From assembly GCA_019054805.1 (NCBI GenBank), contig JAHQIY010000007.1, positions 1,989,501 through 2,053,500 on the forward strand: a DNA stretch of 64,000 bases, in the 5' to 3' direction. Below the pieces are notes generated by a model. It did not search any database. It was given only the letters and a program-made list of their open reading frames with translations, and was not told the origin of the DNA. The stretch comes from Brachionus manjavacas. Lineage: Eukaryota; Rotifera; Eurotatoria; Ploima; Brachionidae. A program made the translations under genes and the position numbers. Below, one piece after another: positions 44,301 to 58,296 of the stretch. Positions within the stretch are counted from its first letter, which is position 1. Every line of letters starts with the position of its first letter.

Positions 44301-47236
44301 ATATGAATTATTTAAAAAATTTAGTCAGATAAAAATTTAAATAAAAAATCGAATAAAAATTTAAATAAAAATTTAATAAAAAAATCGTCTTTTTCGAAAA
44401 ATTAAAATTAAGGATAAAATAAACCTCAAAAAAAAAATGAAACATAGCGCAATTGCTTTTGCTTTTTATTATCTTAAACAATATCTTAATTTCTTCTTTT
44501 TAAAATAAATTACCAAATAAAATCTTCTTGATGTTTTATTTGTTGTCTTTTTGCGCCGTGAAAAATTCTTTTACCTGAAAAAACTGTAAGACTACGTGTT
44601 GTTTAAAGTTAAAAAAAATTTTTTTATTTTATTTTTTGAAAAAAGAAAATATTTTTGTTTAATTTTTAATAAATTTAAAAAAATTTTTTTCATTAATTTT
44701 GATTTCGTAAAATTTTAATCCTCTTAGCTGTAAATATTTTTGGAGCCTGAAATTTAAAATAATTGTCTTTTGAACATTACTCTAAAATACACTTGATCTA
44801 TAAATTTAATCAAACTTTTTGATTTTGAAGAAGACAACATTTCAAATTTAAAAACTTTAAATCAGAATTGTTAGAGGTGCCGAGTGATATAACTCGAGTC
44901 CTCGTTTTTGGTCAATTTGTAATACTAACAAATGTAGTGTATTTCTAATCGATTCAATAAAATTCTGAGGAAACTAAATCTATAAGCTGATATCGAAGAG
45001 TTTTTTGCAATTGATTGCAACAATGTTCAGAAATTTTTACACTGAAAAACGTGAAATCATACATGTTGGAAATAAAAATTTTAAATTTAATATTTTTTCA
45101 AAGATGAAAGGTCAGAAATAGTAATTTTAACACTGAAAAACGTGAAATCATACATGTTGGAAATAAAAATTTTAAATTTAATATTTTTTCAAAGATGAAA
45201 GGTCAGAAATAGTTAAAAAAAGTTCCCCATGAGCATAGTGGTCTAAGCCTAGTAATCTGTAGAATCTTGTAGGGATCAAGCAAGTAATGTACCCCTATTG
45301 TCATAGTAAATAGAATAACGAGAAAAAAATAGAAAAGTGCTAAATGGTCTAGAAAATCACAATGAAGAAATTATTTTTGGGATACTTGAAAGTGTTCATA
45401 GAAGAGCAACCTGTTATTATTTATTTATTTATTTGTTTTCTGTACCAAGCTATGTCTCCTTCAGAATAAATTAAAAAAAATCAAAATCAAAATAAAATTA
45501 AAGTTAATAAATTGAGATAAAAAAAATCAAAATAAAGTAAATAAGCTAAAAAAAATGAAAGTTAACAAGACATAGATTGTTACATGTGGCACATGTTTAC
45601 ATAGTTCAGGTTTCAGGAAAAAAGGAGAAAATAGTAAGGTAGCACAATGGAGTTGGGTATTCAATAAATCACGATTAGATTCCTCCACCAGTCTTACAAC
45701 CAATGGAATAGAATGACAGTGCTGTCCCAACATATCTCTCACTCAACTCAAAAAGCCGATTCGAGACTGTTAGTAATTTAAGTTCATTAAAAGCTTCATG
45801 ATGCACGATGTTGGAGGGAGTATCATATTTTAACTTAAGGAAAGATCTTACTGCTGTATTCTGAATTGCTTGTAGTTTTTTGATATTATTTTCTGAAAAT
45901 GAATTCAAGCAAGGAAAAGAATAGTTGAATAATTTAAATTTAACAACATTGCCTAAAAAAAGAGATGATATAATTGATATACTCAAGTTATTGAATTAAC
46001 AGGACCAAATGAACAAGGGACGATGGATTAGGATAAAGCCTGTTCACTAAAAATCAATTTTTTTACAAATAGAATAGGTTAAAATTCGAATCAACTCACA
46101 AATTATTGCATAAAAATCAAATGAAATTTTTAGAGCTAATCATGACGTGAGAGCAATTTATTTAAAACTAGTACACTATTAATTTTTAATATAATTTAAA
46201 GAATAATGAAATTTTACCAATATTTCAGTTGGTTTTCTTTGGAAAAGATCCTATAATGATGCTTCAGGATTTAATTAATTTTATAATCAATCTTTTATAA
46301 AATTTAATATCATTATTAAATAATTAACTCGGCTTGAATATATTGAAAAAGTCTAATTTAATTCATAAATTATCCGTACTGACAAAATTATTTTTGAAAA
46401 TTTCAATCGATTGATTTAGATATTTTTCAAATTAATTAACAACACTAATTTGGCGACTGAAAATTTTCTGAATAGGCCCAAAATCTGGGAATAAAACGAT
46501 TGAAAATTCAAGTAATTATTCTTTCCCTAATAATTAATGAAAATTGTCAAAACAATACCTTTAAGGAATCATAGCAAGCAATAACCTTTCCATTAACAAT
46601 TTCTACATGAGGTGGCGGATGGGCAAATTTGCAGTCAGTATCGGTTCTGTTGCATTTATTGCGTTGAAATTCCCTGCAAACTTCTAGAGTAAGCCATCGA
46701 GTATCCTTGTAATTTGGATTAAAAGAATGGATATGCTGAGTGGGAGCATAAGCGATCGGCTGCTGAGGGTGATGATAAAAGTGCGGCGAAAAGTGAATAG
46801 ATGCGTTTGAATTGGCCGTATTTGGCGTGTTAGTGGTCGATGGTGACGAAGTCATAGATGACATCGGTGATACGTTTAGCGGAGTTGTCGAATTGTTGCT
46901 CGGATATTGGAAATATTGTAAGCCAGCAAGTGGTACTTGGTGCACCTGTTGTTGCGGTAATTGATGTGTCATTTGGTTAGTGATAAGCTCAGTTTTTCCA
47001 GAAGATGTAGAGCTTGTGGGTGAAGATGATGCTGCTGATGGAGAGCTACTCAAACCTACTGAGTTAGCTTTAGATCTCTCATGTATGATTGAGCCTTCCT
47101 CAATGCCCCTATTAGTATCGTTGCTGTTACTGTTTATCTCTATATTTTCGGAGGATTTAGAATTTTTTAGATTTAAGCTTGATATTAAATTAGACTGTAC
47201 AATCACTGCTGCCAACGGTGTTACAGCATTTGACAT
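38325..47236 (-). CDS. mbl: Muscleblind-like splicing regulator
   Basis: Nine exons close in phase: 46559-47236 (ATG at 47236), 42691-42975, 42430-42642, 41501-42028, 39507-39662, 39428-39451 (24 nt), 38972-39085, 38416-38632 and 38325-38359 (TAG), giving about 748 aa. A Ser/Thr/Asn-rich N-terminal 180 residues precede four CCCH fingers in two pairs. ZnF1, C187-H206: [20 protein letters not shown]. ZnF2 follows at once, split over the exon 1/2 junction. ZnF3 about C394-H413; ZnF4 about C430-H447 ([18 protein letters not shown]). The C-terminal half is Gln/Ala/Pro-rich with basic clusters ([21 protein letters not shown]). In animals the protein binds YGCY RNA motifs and controls alternative splicing in nucleus and cytoplasm. 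Intron 1 (3.6 kb) contains a LINE and a 91-bp tandem duplication; intron 2 is a 48-bp intron with no stop, so its retention would keep the frame. A frame running past the exon 4 donor stops at 41447, a possible shorter isoform. Confidence 0.93.
39428..39451 (-). other. mbl: 24-nt microexon of muscleblind
   Basis: Encodes AQTSDVNK in phase 0, bounded by TTTAAAG and GTAAATTT. Skipping would keep the frame. It lies between a 55-bp and a 342-bp intron. Confidence 0.65.
40302..40433. repeat. 27-bp perfect inverted repeat in muscleblind intron
   Basis: Arms 40302-40328 and 40407-40433 are exact reverse complements (GACAAGAATATTCAAAAATA...), separated by 78 nt. It lies in the 1.8-kb intron between the ZnF3/4 exon and the next exon. 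A foldback MITE or a pre-mRNA hairpin. Confidence 0.8.
45040..45212. repeat. 91-bp tandem duplication
   Basis: Two adjacent units with period 91: 45040-45121 and 45131-45212 look identical (CACTGAAAAACGTGAAATCA ... GGTCAGAAATAG). Identity suggests a recent event. In muscleblind intron 1. Confidence 0.85.
45415..45990 (-). mobile_element. 5'-truncated LINE in muscleblind intron 1
   Basis: C-terminal frame: [53 protein letters not shown], then a frame change and a 3' end with CATAGCTTGGTACAGAAAAC followed by AAATAAATAA. Same family as 29690-31155. It lies in the sense direction of the host gene. Confidence 0.85.
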
Positions 47237-50200
47237 GTTTCTATCTAAAATAAGTCTGAAGAATTGAAATTATTTTTACCAAACCAAATAAGTCATTAGA
47301 AAATAATAAATTATTTATTATCGAATTAATTGTTTTAAAAATTTATATTAATAATAAAGCGAGGCACGCAACCCTTGAGAGCTCCTAAAACAAATTAAAT
47401 ATTTTTAATCCTGATGATTTTAATTTTACGATTTTAAATAAAACAGAAATTATTTTCGTTTTCTTTTTTTAGTGTCCTCTGTTTCGATTTTTTATAGATT
47501 AATTTTTATTCGACTGACAACTTGGTATTATTCATAATAAATTCCATTGATCGATTCATTCAAGGCTCAGGTTAGCAGTAGTTTCTTGATGGATAAATAA
47601 TTTAAAACAGTTGTGAGCTTATATAAAAATTCATCATTTTAGACTTAGGATTTTGAAATAAAACAACAACAAAAATATTTATATTTCAAATAAGACATTC
47701 ATTTAAAAAAATATTTCTTTTAAATTTGTCAGATTTTGATTTAGAGGTTTGAACCAGCAGAAATATTCGGGTACTCTTTTTTTTATTGAGAAAAATGGAA
47801 AGCCTAAGCTTCAAAACCATTTTTTACGGTAGTCACATATAATAATCTAATATTGAATTTTCTTTTTTTCAAAGTGATAGAAAGTCATTTTGAAATATGA
47901 TATATTAAAGCAACACCTTGCTGGAACAGAGAGCTATATTCGAAAAAATTAGCATTTTTCATAGCATACTGTTGCCATTATTTTGAAGAATTTCAAAGAT
48001 GAATTGAAAAAAAATTAATATTGAATTTATTCATTTTTAAATAAATATTGAATTGAAACTGATTAATAACTGTCGCTATAATTAATTTTAATTATTCGCT
48101 ACATTTCCCTAATTGCAAGCCATAATACCTCTTCCTTGAGCTTACGCTTATTTGAAAAAAATAAATATTTAATCAGTTATGATATTAAAAAACCTTAGGT
48201 AACAGTCTTAACGCTTGATAAAAAACTTTGATTATTTAATTTTTTCTTCTAATCGATAATCTCTAACCTAGATTAATATTTTGTAAAATTTTCGAATTTT
48301 ATTTAAAAGCCTTTCGAATAAATTTGGCTAATTAAGTATTTTATTTAAAATATCAAGACGTGATTTATATCATTTTGTTATTTAAATTTAAAAAAAATGA
48401 AAAAATCAATTTAAACCAATATTTTAATAAAAGCTTTTCATTCACTTCCTGTTTTAAATCATCCAGGAAGCCTTATTAGATTTTTATTTATCCATTAGTT
48501 TTCTAACCTTTGTTTCTTCATATACTTTAACATCATAATCTAATTTATTTAGATACAAGAACTTAATTTAAAATTTTTCACCTTGTTTATAGACTGATAA
48601 GTAATTGAACGCAACTACGGATCAAGATTAATTATGCAGTAAAACAGCTTCTAGTTGATTTTTACTGAATGATTAAATTTTCTTCTATTTTAGAAGATTT
48701 GGCTTAATCACTGGGACAAAACGAATTATTAAATATGCAAAACAAGATACAACTAGGTAACTGAAATATTTGGATTTCAAATTAGTTTTTAGTTAAAATG
48801 CAAAAAAAAATATTTATTCAACATATTTTGAAAAATATAAAGAAAAATGATGTTTGACTGAGCCAATTCAGAATTCGAAAATATTTAATTTTTTTTCTGA
48901 AAAAAAAACTTAATCTCTTTTTCAATAATACTCATTCGAAAGTGTCTAGAATTAATTCTTTTTTAATTTTTATTTCGATTAAATATCAAAAAAAGAAATC
49001 ACAGAATGAGCTCGCAATCGACTGAAACTGATATGTTTGAGCTTGACAAATCACCTGAACTAGTCCAATATGTTTAATCGATGAATAAATAGAATTTGGC
49101 TACCAAAACTAGACTGAGTGTCTTAATTTTTTTTTGAAATACTATACATTTAAAATCCACTTGGTTAAGAGACTAGGAATGATGAAAATTTACAAATAAA
49201 ACATATTTTAGATTTCCTTCAAACTAAGCCTTTTTCTCTTAATTTCATGATCGACAATCAAAAATAATTTGAATGCTTTCGAGTAGACTTATAGTCTTCC
49301 TTCTGTTATTGATTTGAATCGAAATTTGGTTTTAAAATATTGGGACTAGAACTAAATAGAACATTTAATGAGAACCAAATATTATTATCTCTGAAATAAG
49401 GTTTTTTTTGCTATTGATTTCAAGCTTCCTACCTTGAAAATTCTAATTATTAGTAAATTTTAAATTTTAGCTTAAAATTGCAGGAAATTGAAATGATTTA
49501 AAACATATTGGTTATGGAGCGTAATAAAAATCTTCTCGAAATAATGATGGTTCTGATTTCTCTCTTTATTTTCTAAAATAAATTATTAGACACAAGAAAA
49601 TTTCTGATGAAGATATTCTTCAAACAAAAATATGCAGCTATTATATCGATTTTAAAATCACGAAAATACCTGCCAAGTTCATTTGACACAAATTTAATTT
49701 TAAATGAAAAAAAATTCAAAAAAAAATCCAATATTTATCTTAATTTCAAAAATTTCAACAGCCCATTTTTTATAATTAAATAAATTATAATAGATTGTTA
49801 ATAAAAATTAATTTAATCAAAATTATTCTACAAATTAAAATGCATAATAAAAAATAAATAGCAGTTTTTAAGCTGAAAATTTAAACTCATTCTCTGAACT
49901 TGGATTTTGACTTGTTTCAGACCTGAAAATCAAAAATAAAATTTTCCCCTTAAAATCACATCTAAAGAATGCTTAAGAAAAATTAAAAAAATAAAAAAAT
50001 TACATAAAATTTTTGGAATATCAAATTATCCTTTTGTAGAGACAAATTTTAATAATCTAGCTGTGCTTTGAATTAATTCTAAATCAAATATTCGACGCTT
50101 TAGAGTAAAAATAAATTTGTTACCGGGGCACATTTGATCGTTATCTTTTTGCTAGTTCAGAAAAAGCTTTTTTCTATTCAAAATCGCTAAGAAAACAATC

Positions 50201-53200
50201 TATTGAAATCAGTATGGTGCAATGATCGGTTGTTTTTAAGAATAAAAATAAATAAAAAGTAGGATAGAGTTATCTTACTATTCGAATCCTTACAGGACTC
50301 TAATTAACTTTATTGTTTTGAAGAAAAATTCGGTTGAGTAAAAAAATGCTCTAGGTTACATTGTGAATAGAATGGAAAAAATCTCTAAGCAAAATTTCTG
50401 ATAATGAGTATAATAAAAATAAAATTAAATGTTACGGACAAAATGTCAAGCTTGTTAGTTGAGCTTTTGTTTTATTGTCCCAGAAATTGTGACGTACAAT
50501 TTAGTACAAACCTGATCAGGTGCTATTGTTTTTTGGCTATATAAAAAAAAAACTTTATCTGAAATTTAAAAGTAATAATTTTGAAATTCATTTTTAAAAT
50601 TCTATTTACTTAATTTTTAAGTTTTCGTCGTTTTATTAAAATCTTTTTATATTGTTTCTCGCAAACTTTTTTTAAAACTAAAAAATAAAGTTAAATATTT
50701 GAATTGATTTAAAGTTTTCGTTTTCTTCAAAAAATTCAAAGACCTTTTTCTCGATTGCCTTGGATAAATTCAAATTAAGTACAAAATTAAATTTTCTTGA
50801 TTGTTGATTCAATTTAAATCCTCAAATTAAATATGGTATTAGGGTTTAGTAAAGTATCATGCCCGCATTTCTTACCTATGCTAATAAACAGTATGAATCT
50901 CTTATGATAAACTATTACTTCATTAATTTTCTCTCTTGAATCTAAATTCGTGATGATTCCGCTTGATAAAATCTGAAACATCAGATACTTAAATTTAGAT
51001 TTCTAACTTAATTTTCCAGATTCTCGACTCTAATTTTGAAACATATTCTATGGCATTACGTGTCCTGTTTATGTTTAAGCTACCTTATATTTGTGAGTAA
51101 TTTTCACAGTTGCTCCTTAAAAAAAAATATTTGAATTTTTTTTTTAAAATAACAAAAAACTGGTGATCTATGAGTTTCAAATATTGGCTAGTTTAATAGT
51201 TAGTCCAAAAAATTAAAAAAATTAAAATTTTTAAATGAATTGAATGCATAGATGGTCGGATTGATAATTTGAAAATCTAAACTCTTCCACCGATTAAATA
51301 TACACAATAAACAGTTTGGTTTATTGAGCTTATTTTTGCGTTATAATAATTTTTTCGATTTATTCTGCTAATGCTCTATTGAATATTTCTATATTTGTTA
51401 AGATAACTTTAATTAGTGAAACCTTGGTTTATTTGATTTTTTAAGCAAGTCCAGTTAGCTTTTAGCAATGTAGCCTACTTGTTGATTAATTTAAAAATAA
51501 TGATTGCTGCAAAAGGTGCTAGCTTCTAATTCGAAATATCTAACAAAACCGACTTGAATCTCAGAAACAACAAATAACGCCCAAATATGATTGATTTTTT
51601 ATTATTATTTTAATCTTTATTATTTCTAAATTAATTTCCAAAAAAAAAGAAACTAAATTAAGATATTGCACGGTTCACTTTGGATTATTTTTTTGTTTAA
51701 TGAAAGTAGCAATAAAAGAAAAACAACATTGGCAAAGTTGATTTTTGCTAAGCTTATGTTTATAAAATATCAAGTTGTATTCATCGAAACACGAAAGTAA
51801 ATGGAATCAGTGATTCTATTTTCTTTTTATTGTTAAAATAAAATTTCGTATCATTATCTGTGTTATTTCTACTATTGGATTTCATATCATAATCTATCCA
51901 TTTTATTCTCTTTAAATAAATAAAATTAAGTAAATTGAAAGTTTTATAAACTCGCTTATCAAAATCTTATTTCAAAAACAGATAAATTTGAAGTTGTTCC
52001 AGCGAAATAGTTCGTTTAACGAGCACCCGAGAGAGGAAATTTCACTTTATTTCAATTAGATCATTGATTTTATCTTAATCAATCCAGATGTTCTGCTAAG
52101 TTATGCCTTGAAAAATCACTTGCAATTTAACTACTTTGACATTTAAACTGTTTTGTTGCCATTAACAAAATAGTTTAAATTTTTCCAATCTTTACTTTAT
52201 ATATTTTTTTCCCACATATTTTATCTCACCTTCAGAATAAATTTTTATCTCAGCATTTGATTTAAAAATGATAAGTTAGACGCTTAAAGTTTTCATTCGG
52301 CTAATTGTCTTTTACTTATCCTAAATGTCATTACACAAAAAAGCTCTATTTAGATCATGTGACAAAATCCTGCATTCATTCGTAAGACATGGTTTTTTTG
52401 AATTAAATTCTTCTCACGTATGCCATTATGTAGCACTGATCATATTTAGTCATGTTAAAAATACCAAAATAGAGATCAAATTTAAAATTTTATTTCATAA
52501 ATTTTGTGTGAATAAGTTAAAAATTAGTTGTCATTGGAAACATGTAATTGCGGTAGATATTATAACCAAGATTAGATAAGAAACGATTTTGGAAGGATGT
52601 AAATAAGAAAAAGGGTCTTATTTGACATAATTCTTAAAAAATATAACTATTTTTAAGTTTATAAAATTACGTCATTTTAACTTAGGTAAGTAAATAAATA
52701 TTTATCAGAATTTTCTAAAATTAAAAAAAAGCAAACAATGGATTAGTCAGAATCGGAGTTAAATTGCTTGGAAACTCTGGTTTAATCGAACATATTCTCT
52801 TGCCTAGTCAAAAACTTTTCTTTGCTATTACAACACGAAAATAGTCCAGGGAATAAAAAATGATACAAAATGGATTTAATGGCCCAAGTCTTCGCTTAAG
52901 TACAATTTAACCAAAGTAAAATATCTTAGATAAATAAATAAATTTTCTTTTTATACCATAATCCTTTTCAATCTTGTTTCTTTAATCATTAAGTTTAAGC
53001 TTCAAATAGAGAATATTTCAAAAACTCTTAATTATGTATAAATTTTTGTAGTATCACCTAGTTCTCGGTCTATTTGAGAGATTACTTATCTACCTTAAAT
53101 ATATGCTATACTTTGTATTATGAAGACAATTAAATGTAAAATAACTTCAATAAAGGGCATTACCAAGCTCGGTTTAGTGACAGAATATACAAACCATTTT

Positions 53201-56200
53201 CAGTTAATCTGACTTGTCTATTAAATTCAAAATCTGATCAACCATAATTCAGAATTCAGAATTACATTATTAATAGAATTTGGGATTCTAGATAACAAGT
53301 GACATTTTAACCAAATTAAATTCAAAAATTACCAAATTTTTATATCATAAAATATTAAAATCATTTTTAAACGAGTTATCTAACTCGAGTCTACAAATTT
53401 TATTATAATATCTCTTGAGAGAGAGAGAGAGCTTTGAAGCTCTCGTATTTTTTTTATAAAAATTTAGAAATTAAAGCTTTCTTTTTTTATTTATGTATTA
53501 AATTTCGAAGCGAATTAGAACACAAAAGGTGAACTATAGTTATTATTGACATTCTATGTTGGAAAATATGATATCTTAGGTAAATAGGAGTTTAGCTGAA
53601 ATTAACTTTCGCTTATTAGGTTTGATTTCATTTTGATTGTTAAATAAAATTAAAAAAAAACTGATTACTTAATTTAATTTAGCTATTTTTCGATTGATAT
53701 AAACTCAAAAATACTTTTCAAGTCATTTTTGTAGTCTAAATTTTAGTAATCCTCATTTTCTAAAAAATTTCAGAAATTTACCTTTTTTAAAGGTTGGCTA
53801 TTACAACTTTTGAATACTTTTAAATGATATTTAGCCTTATCGTAAGGCTTAGATTTTTGTCAAGAAGATTTGGAATGATAAAATCTATTCTTCTATTTTC
53901 AAAAGCTTGTTTTATAGCTACTTGAATTAAAATTTTTAAAAATCGGGTCTAGAATTATTCTGTAGTTGAATTGGAACCCACTCAAAAAACATGACATTAA
54001 GTCAACAGAAAAGAACAAAAAAATTTGCTTTAAGCAAATGATTGACGAAACTGAATCTCGAGAAATGAGCATCTCAATTCAAATCTTTAAACTTACAAGA
54101 TTGAAATCAAATCCTGCCAAGTCAAATGGTTTTCCATTTAATGGTCTCGACCAGAAGCAGATTATTTTACTTAAATAATTTGATTTTTTCTCATAAAATT
54201 AATATGTAACATTAATTGAAAAGGTCTTACTAAAACGGAATTTTATCAAAATTTAAGCGAAATTGATTTTGATAAAAAAATATCACATAAATGTCTAATT
54301 TCGAGTTTTCGTTTAATCTCAATTGTTCTGGAATATCTAATTGAAAATTTTGCTTGTGACTAATACTGCTCATTTCTTTTTCAGTACTAGAAACTTTCAT
54401 TTGATTAATTGAAAAAAAAAAGAGATCAGATTTTGAGTCAAAAAAATTTCTTCAGATTAAGTCAAATAGGCTATAGAAGGTTTTTTCTAACTAATTTTGT
54501 GAAAAGATCAAAATTTCCAGAACAAAAAAAAGAATTAAAATAAAACTAATTCAAAGTACCTGGAGACTTTTTGCCTTGATACACGATAAGAAACTCAAAA
54601 TTCTACAATGAATAGAAAAAATCTAATTAATTAAAGAAAAAGCGTTCAAATCAATCAAAGATCACCTAAATAAAATATTTTCTCCTAGGAATGCTCATAC
54701 AATATTAACATTAGTTCACTTGGTCCTATTTCTTTTCGAATAAATTCATGAAAATCCCAAATAAGTGGTTCTAATTACAATCATGAAAAAAAATTACACA
54801 AAAAACTAAATCTATTTTAAATTTTGTCATACTATTTTGAGAAATTAATTAATTAATGATTATAATTACGATATTTTTTTTCATTTAAAAAAAATGAATT
54901 CAACAATTATTAAAACAGGAGTATTGCTTCATTAATTCTATTCAACTTTTCTTTTTCGTTGTGGGTCAAAAAACCTAAAATATCCTAAAATGTGATTCTA
55001 CAAAATAAAAAAATTAAAATTTTTATTTATTTTTTGTTGCCATTTCGTTTATTTATTCTTTCAATATTTTCAACTTTTTCGAATCTTTTGTTTTTTAACA
55101 AAGAAATTTTCTAAGCAAACTAAAAATCGCTAGCTGACTTATTTTAAAACAATTTCAATAATAAAATAAATAGAAATTTCGGTGCCATGATTTTTCTTAA
55201 GCAAAAATTAGAATAATTTTGAGTTTAATGAGCATAGAATAGCTTGTCATGATACCTAGCTGAATGACGCTAAACTCATTGTCCGAGTAAACGCCCGTCC
55301 CTTCCATTTTTTTTTCTAAGTAGATTTTAAAACCCGGTTAATATAACTTATCACTTTAAACATTAATTTTATGTTTAATTTTATTTAATATTCGTAAAAA
55401 TTGAAAAATATTCTAACATTAAAAAATTTTTTTTAAACTTGTTGAAAAAAAACTTGTTAAAAATTATAATACTCAAATACTTTGTGATTGCCTTAAAAGT
55501 ACGAATATCCCACCCGCTGACTAATTCTACTTGGACCGTCATGTCATATAACAAAGTTTTACCGTCTGCATTATCGTTTTTAAATTAAATTTTATAATTA
55601 AATTTGTATGTCAAAAATTGAATTAAAACACAATTCCAAATGAGTTTTTATGGCCAAAAATAAATTTCTATCTCACGTAATAAAAACGTTGATTTTGTTG
55701 ATTTGATGAAACAAAAATCTGTGCTTTAATTCTCTTGAGCTTTATCTAAAAATTATAATAAAATAATTAAAATTTAAAAATAAAAATTAGAATCAGGTAA
55801 ATATGTTTAACAGAAGAAGATTTTAAGAATAAATTATAAGGTAATAATTGTAATTTTATATCAAATAACTTGATGTTTTGAAAGTAGTTGCACAGAATTG
55901 CGCTTAAAAGAGAGATTAAGTTTGGCAAAGAATTGACCCTTGTTGAGTTGGAAATATTGTTCTTTTTCGAAATGATTGAAAAAGCTTAAGCTTGTGGGTT
56001 AATGTCATTTTTATTCTAATTTAAAATGAAAAAAAAATGCGAAATATAAAATAAAATTGCAACATATTCAATACAAAAAATGACTAAAAAATTAAATAGG
56101 TTAATCTAAGCAAATATTACCGCTTTGAGCTAAGTTTGAATATGAATAATTTTGTACAAAAAAAAACTTTTTTTAATTCACTGTTGCTCATACTAAGATA

Positions 56201-58296
56201 TTTTAGTCCTTTTAAACGAATGTCTCTTTCCTTCAAAAACGAGACAATTTACCATAATAAAAAAATAACTCGAACCTTTGATTTATTTATTTTTGGTAAT
56301 TGTCTATCTAAAGATAACCATAGACAGTGTCAAATAGAAATAGAAATTTTTAAATTTTTTATTCAGAAAAGAATAGTGTGTCACTTGATTTTTTTATGGA
56401 CCAAGCTAGGCTTTTGTCAGATAATCAGCTCATGCTGAGAATTGTTCCATTTTATGATATTTTATTTTATAGAGTTTATCTACAAAATATCAAGCGCTCA
56501 GATTTATGATTTTGCTTACTTGTATTTTTTTGTCGATTTATCGAAACAAAAAAAGAAAACGATTAAGAAATTAATTATTTCTCATTTTCTCTCCAAAACA
56601 AAAGTTTGCCCGTGGCAAAGCAGAATATTTGAATTTAATCTAACCTTTAATAAAATTATTTAAAAAACTTAATTTTGTTTATTATTTAGATTTAGAGAAT
56701 CGATTCAGCGCCAAGATAACCTAAATTTCTGCTCTTTAGCTTCTTAATTAAGCCATAGCTTTCATCAATCCAATTTGATCAATCATTTTCAAATCAAAAT
56801 ACATAACTTTGTCATTTTACATAATTCATCAAAGCTTATAGCTACAAAAGTCTCTTTTTTGAATTTTTTAGGTTCGCAAAAATTGCTAAGAGTGTTCAGC
56901 CTAAAATTTTGAAATTTAAAAGTTTATATTCAGAAAATTGAAGATTTGTAAAAATTCAACTTCTTATTGACTATCAGTATTTTCTTTCTTAAAATTCATA
57001 GAAAATAAAAATCTTATATAATTTATTTTTTTAAAATTCTAATCATATGCTTCGTAAAATTGATGTTTACCATTAATTTAACATTAAAAATAAGATTCAA
57101 TTAAACTGAGTAGGTTTTTACTTTAAATATTTGTCAATGATAGTCCATTATTTTTGAGAAAATTCAGTTAAAAAAAAATTTGCATTTTTAAAAAAATAAA
57201 AAATTATCTTTTCAAATTTTTTTGAAGCTAATAAAAAATTTTAAGGTAAATTTGAGAAATTCTATAATAGAATTTTAATATTATTCAAATATGACTCGAC
57301 AAGAATTTTTCAAATTAAAATTAGATATATTAAAAAAGTTTTTTTAAATTTTGCAGCATTTTCTTATTTTATATCTTGCGGACAAAATAATATTTATAAA
57401 ATAATTTGAATAAGTTGCTAGGATATTTTTTACTTTCTTTTATGACAGAAAAGTAAAAAAGATTTTGAATTTTTAAACGATAAAAACATATTTCCTACTA
57501 ATTAGTATATATTAAGATTGGAACCTTGTTTTTTTAAAAATTAATGTTTATCTTGTTATAAATAACAAGATCACCAAGCTTGAAGCCCTTTGAAAATTAA
57601 AATCAAATATTTGATTAAAAAGCACGAGTTGGATTTGTTATTGTGCGTTCAAAAACCTTTTCAGATCAATTATTTTCAATTTAAAGAGACTTGTTAGAAA
57701 ATTATTAATTTGTATCTTTTATTTTAGTTTTGCATGAGTCCTTATTTTTTTAAAATCAGTTTTGAAAAATAAAAAATTTTAATTCTATTTTTGGATTAAC
57801 TATTTTATATCTTGGATAAAAATTTAAAAATAAAATCCTCAATCATTGAAGTCATTTGTGTAAAATTTGATTTTAATTGATTTCATCACGAAATTATTAT
57901 AACAAAAATAAAATAAAGGAAATTTTTATCAACATGCCAAAACGAAAGATAATAAAAAATCTGTATAAATCTTTTAAAATAATCCTTAAAGGTACTTTTC
58001 TTAATATTTAAATCTAAAACTGTCTAATTTAATTTAATTCAATATCAAAAAAGCATGCTAATCTAATTGCATGAACTAATCATCAAAAAGACAATTTTCC
58101 TAAATTTTATTTTATCCGCTGATTATCATCAAATATTTGTCATGTTAAAAATTCTGCAAAATAATCCCAAAAATAATCCAAATCTTTTTCAAATCTCATT
58201 GTCTCTTATCCATTATTTCCTCAATAATGATCTTATTTAAAAAAAAATATTTCGTTTAAAATTAAAATTTTTTTTATCTCAAATTAATTTGTCAAA
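47237..58296. other. 11-kb gene-poor region between muscleblind and the DUR3-like gene
   Basis: Apart from small AT-rich frames without family features or splice context, I see nothing coding, no RNA gene and no clear transposon. The two genes diverge, so the interval must hold both promoters, and probably non-coding 5' exons and enhancers of muscleblind, which in other animals has a very long 5' region. Minor features: a GA run with a small palindrome at about 53413-53440 and a possible LINE-tail scrap near 47355 (AAAGCGAGGCACG). Confidence 0.55.

Noticed and set aside
44876..44910. Possible tRNA-like fold (GAGGTGCCGAGTGATATAACTC)
   Set aside because: No acceptor stem or anticodon arm of the right size could be drawn.
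46980..47267. Plus-strand frame opposite muscleblind exon 1
   Set aside because: Antisense shadow of the Ser-rich coding exon.
52325..52579. Plus-strand frame of 84 codons
   Set aside because: Isolated, no recognisable motif, no coding texture around it.
56136..56663. Two adjacent plus-strand frames
   Set aside because: Low-complexity Phe/Ile/Lys-rich translations expected by chance in AT-rich DNA.
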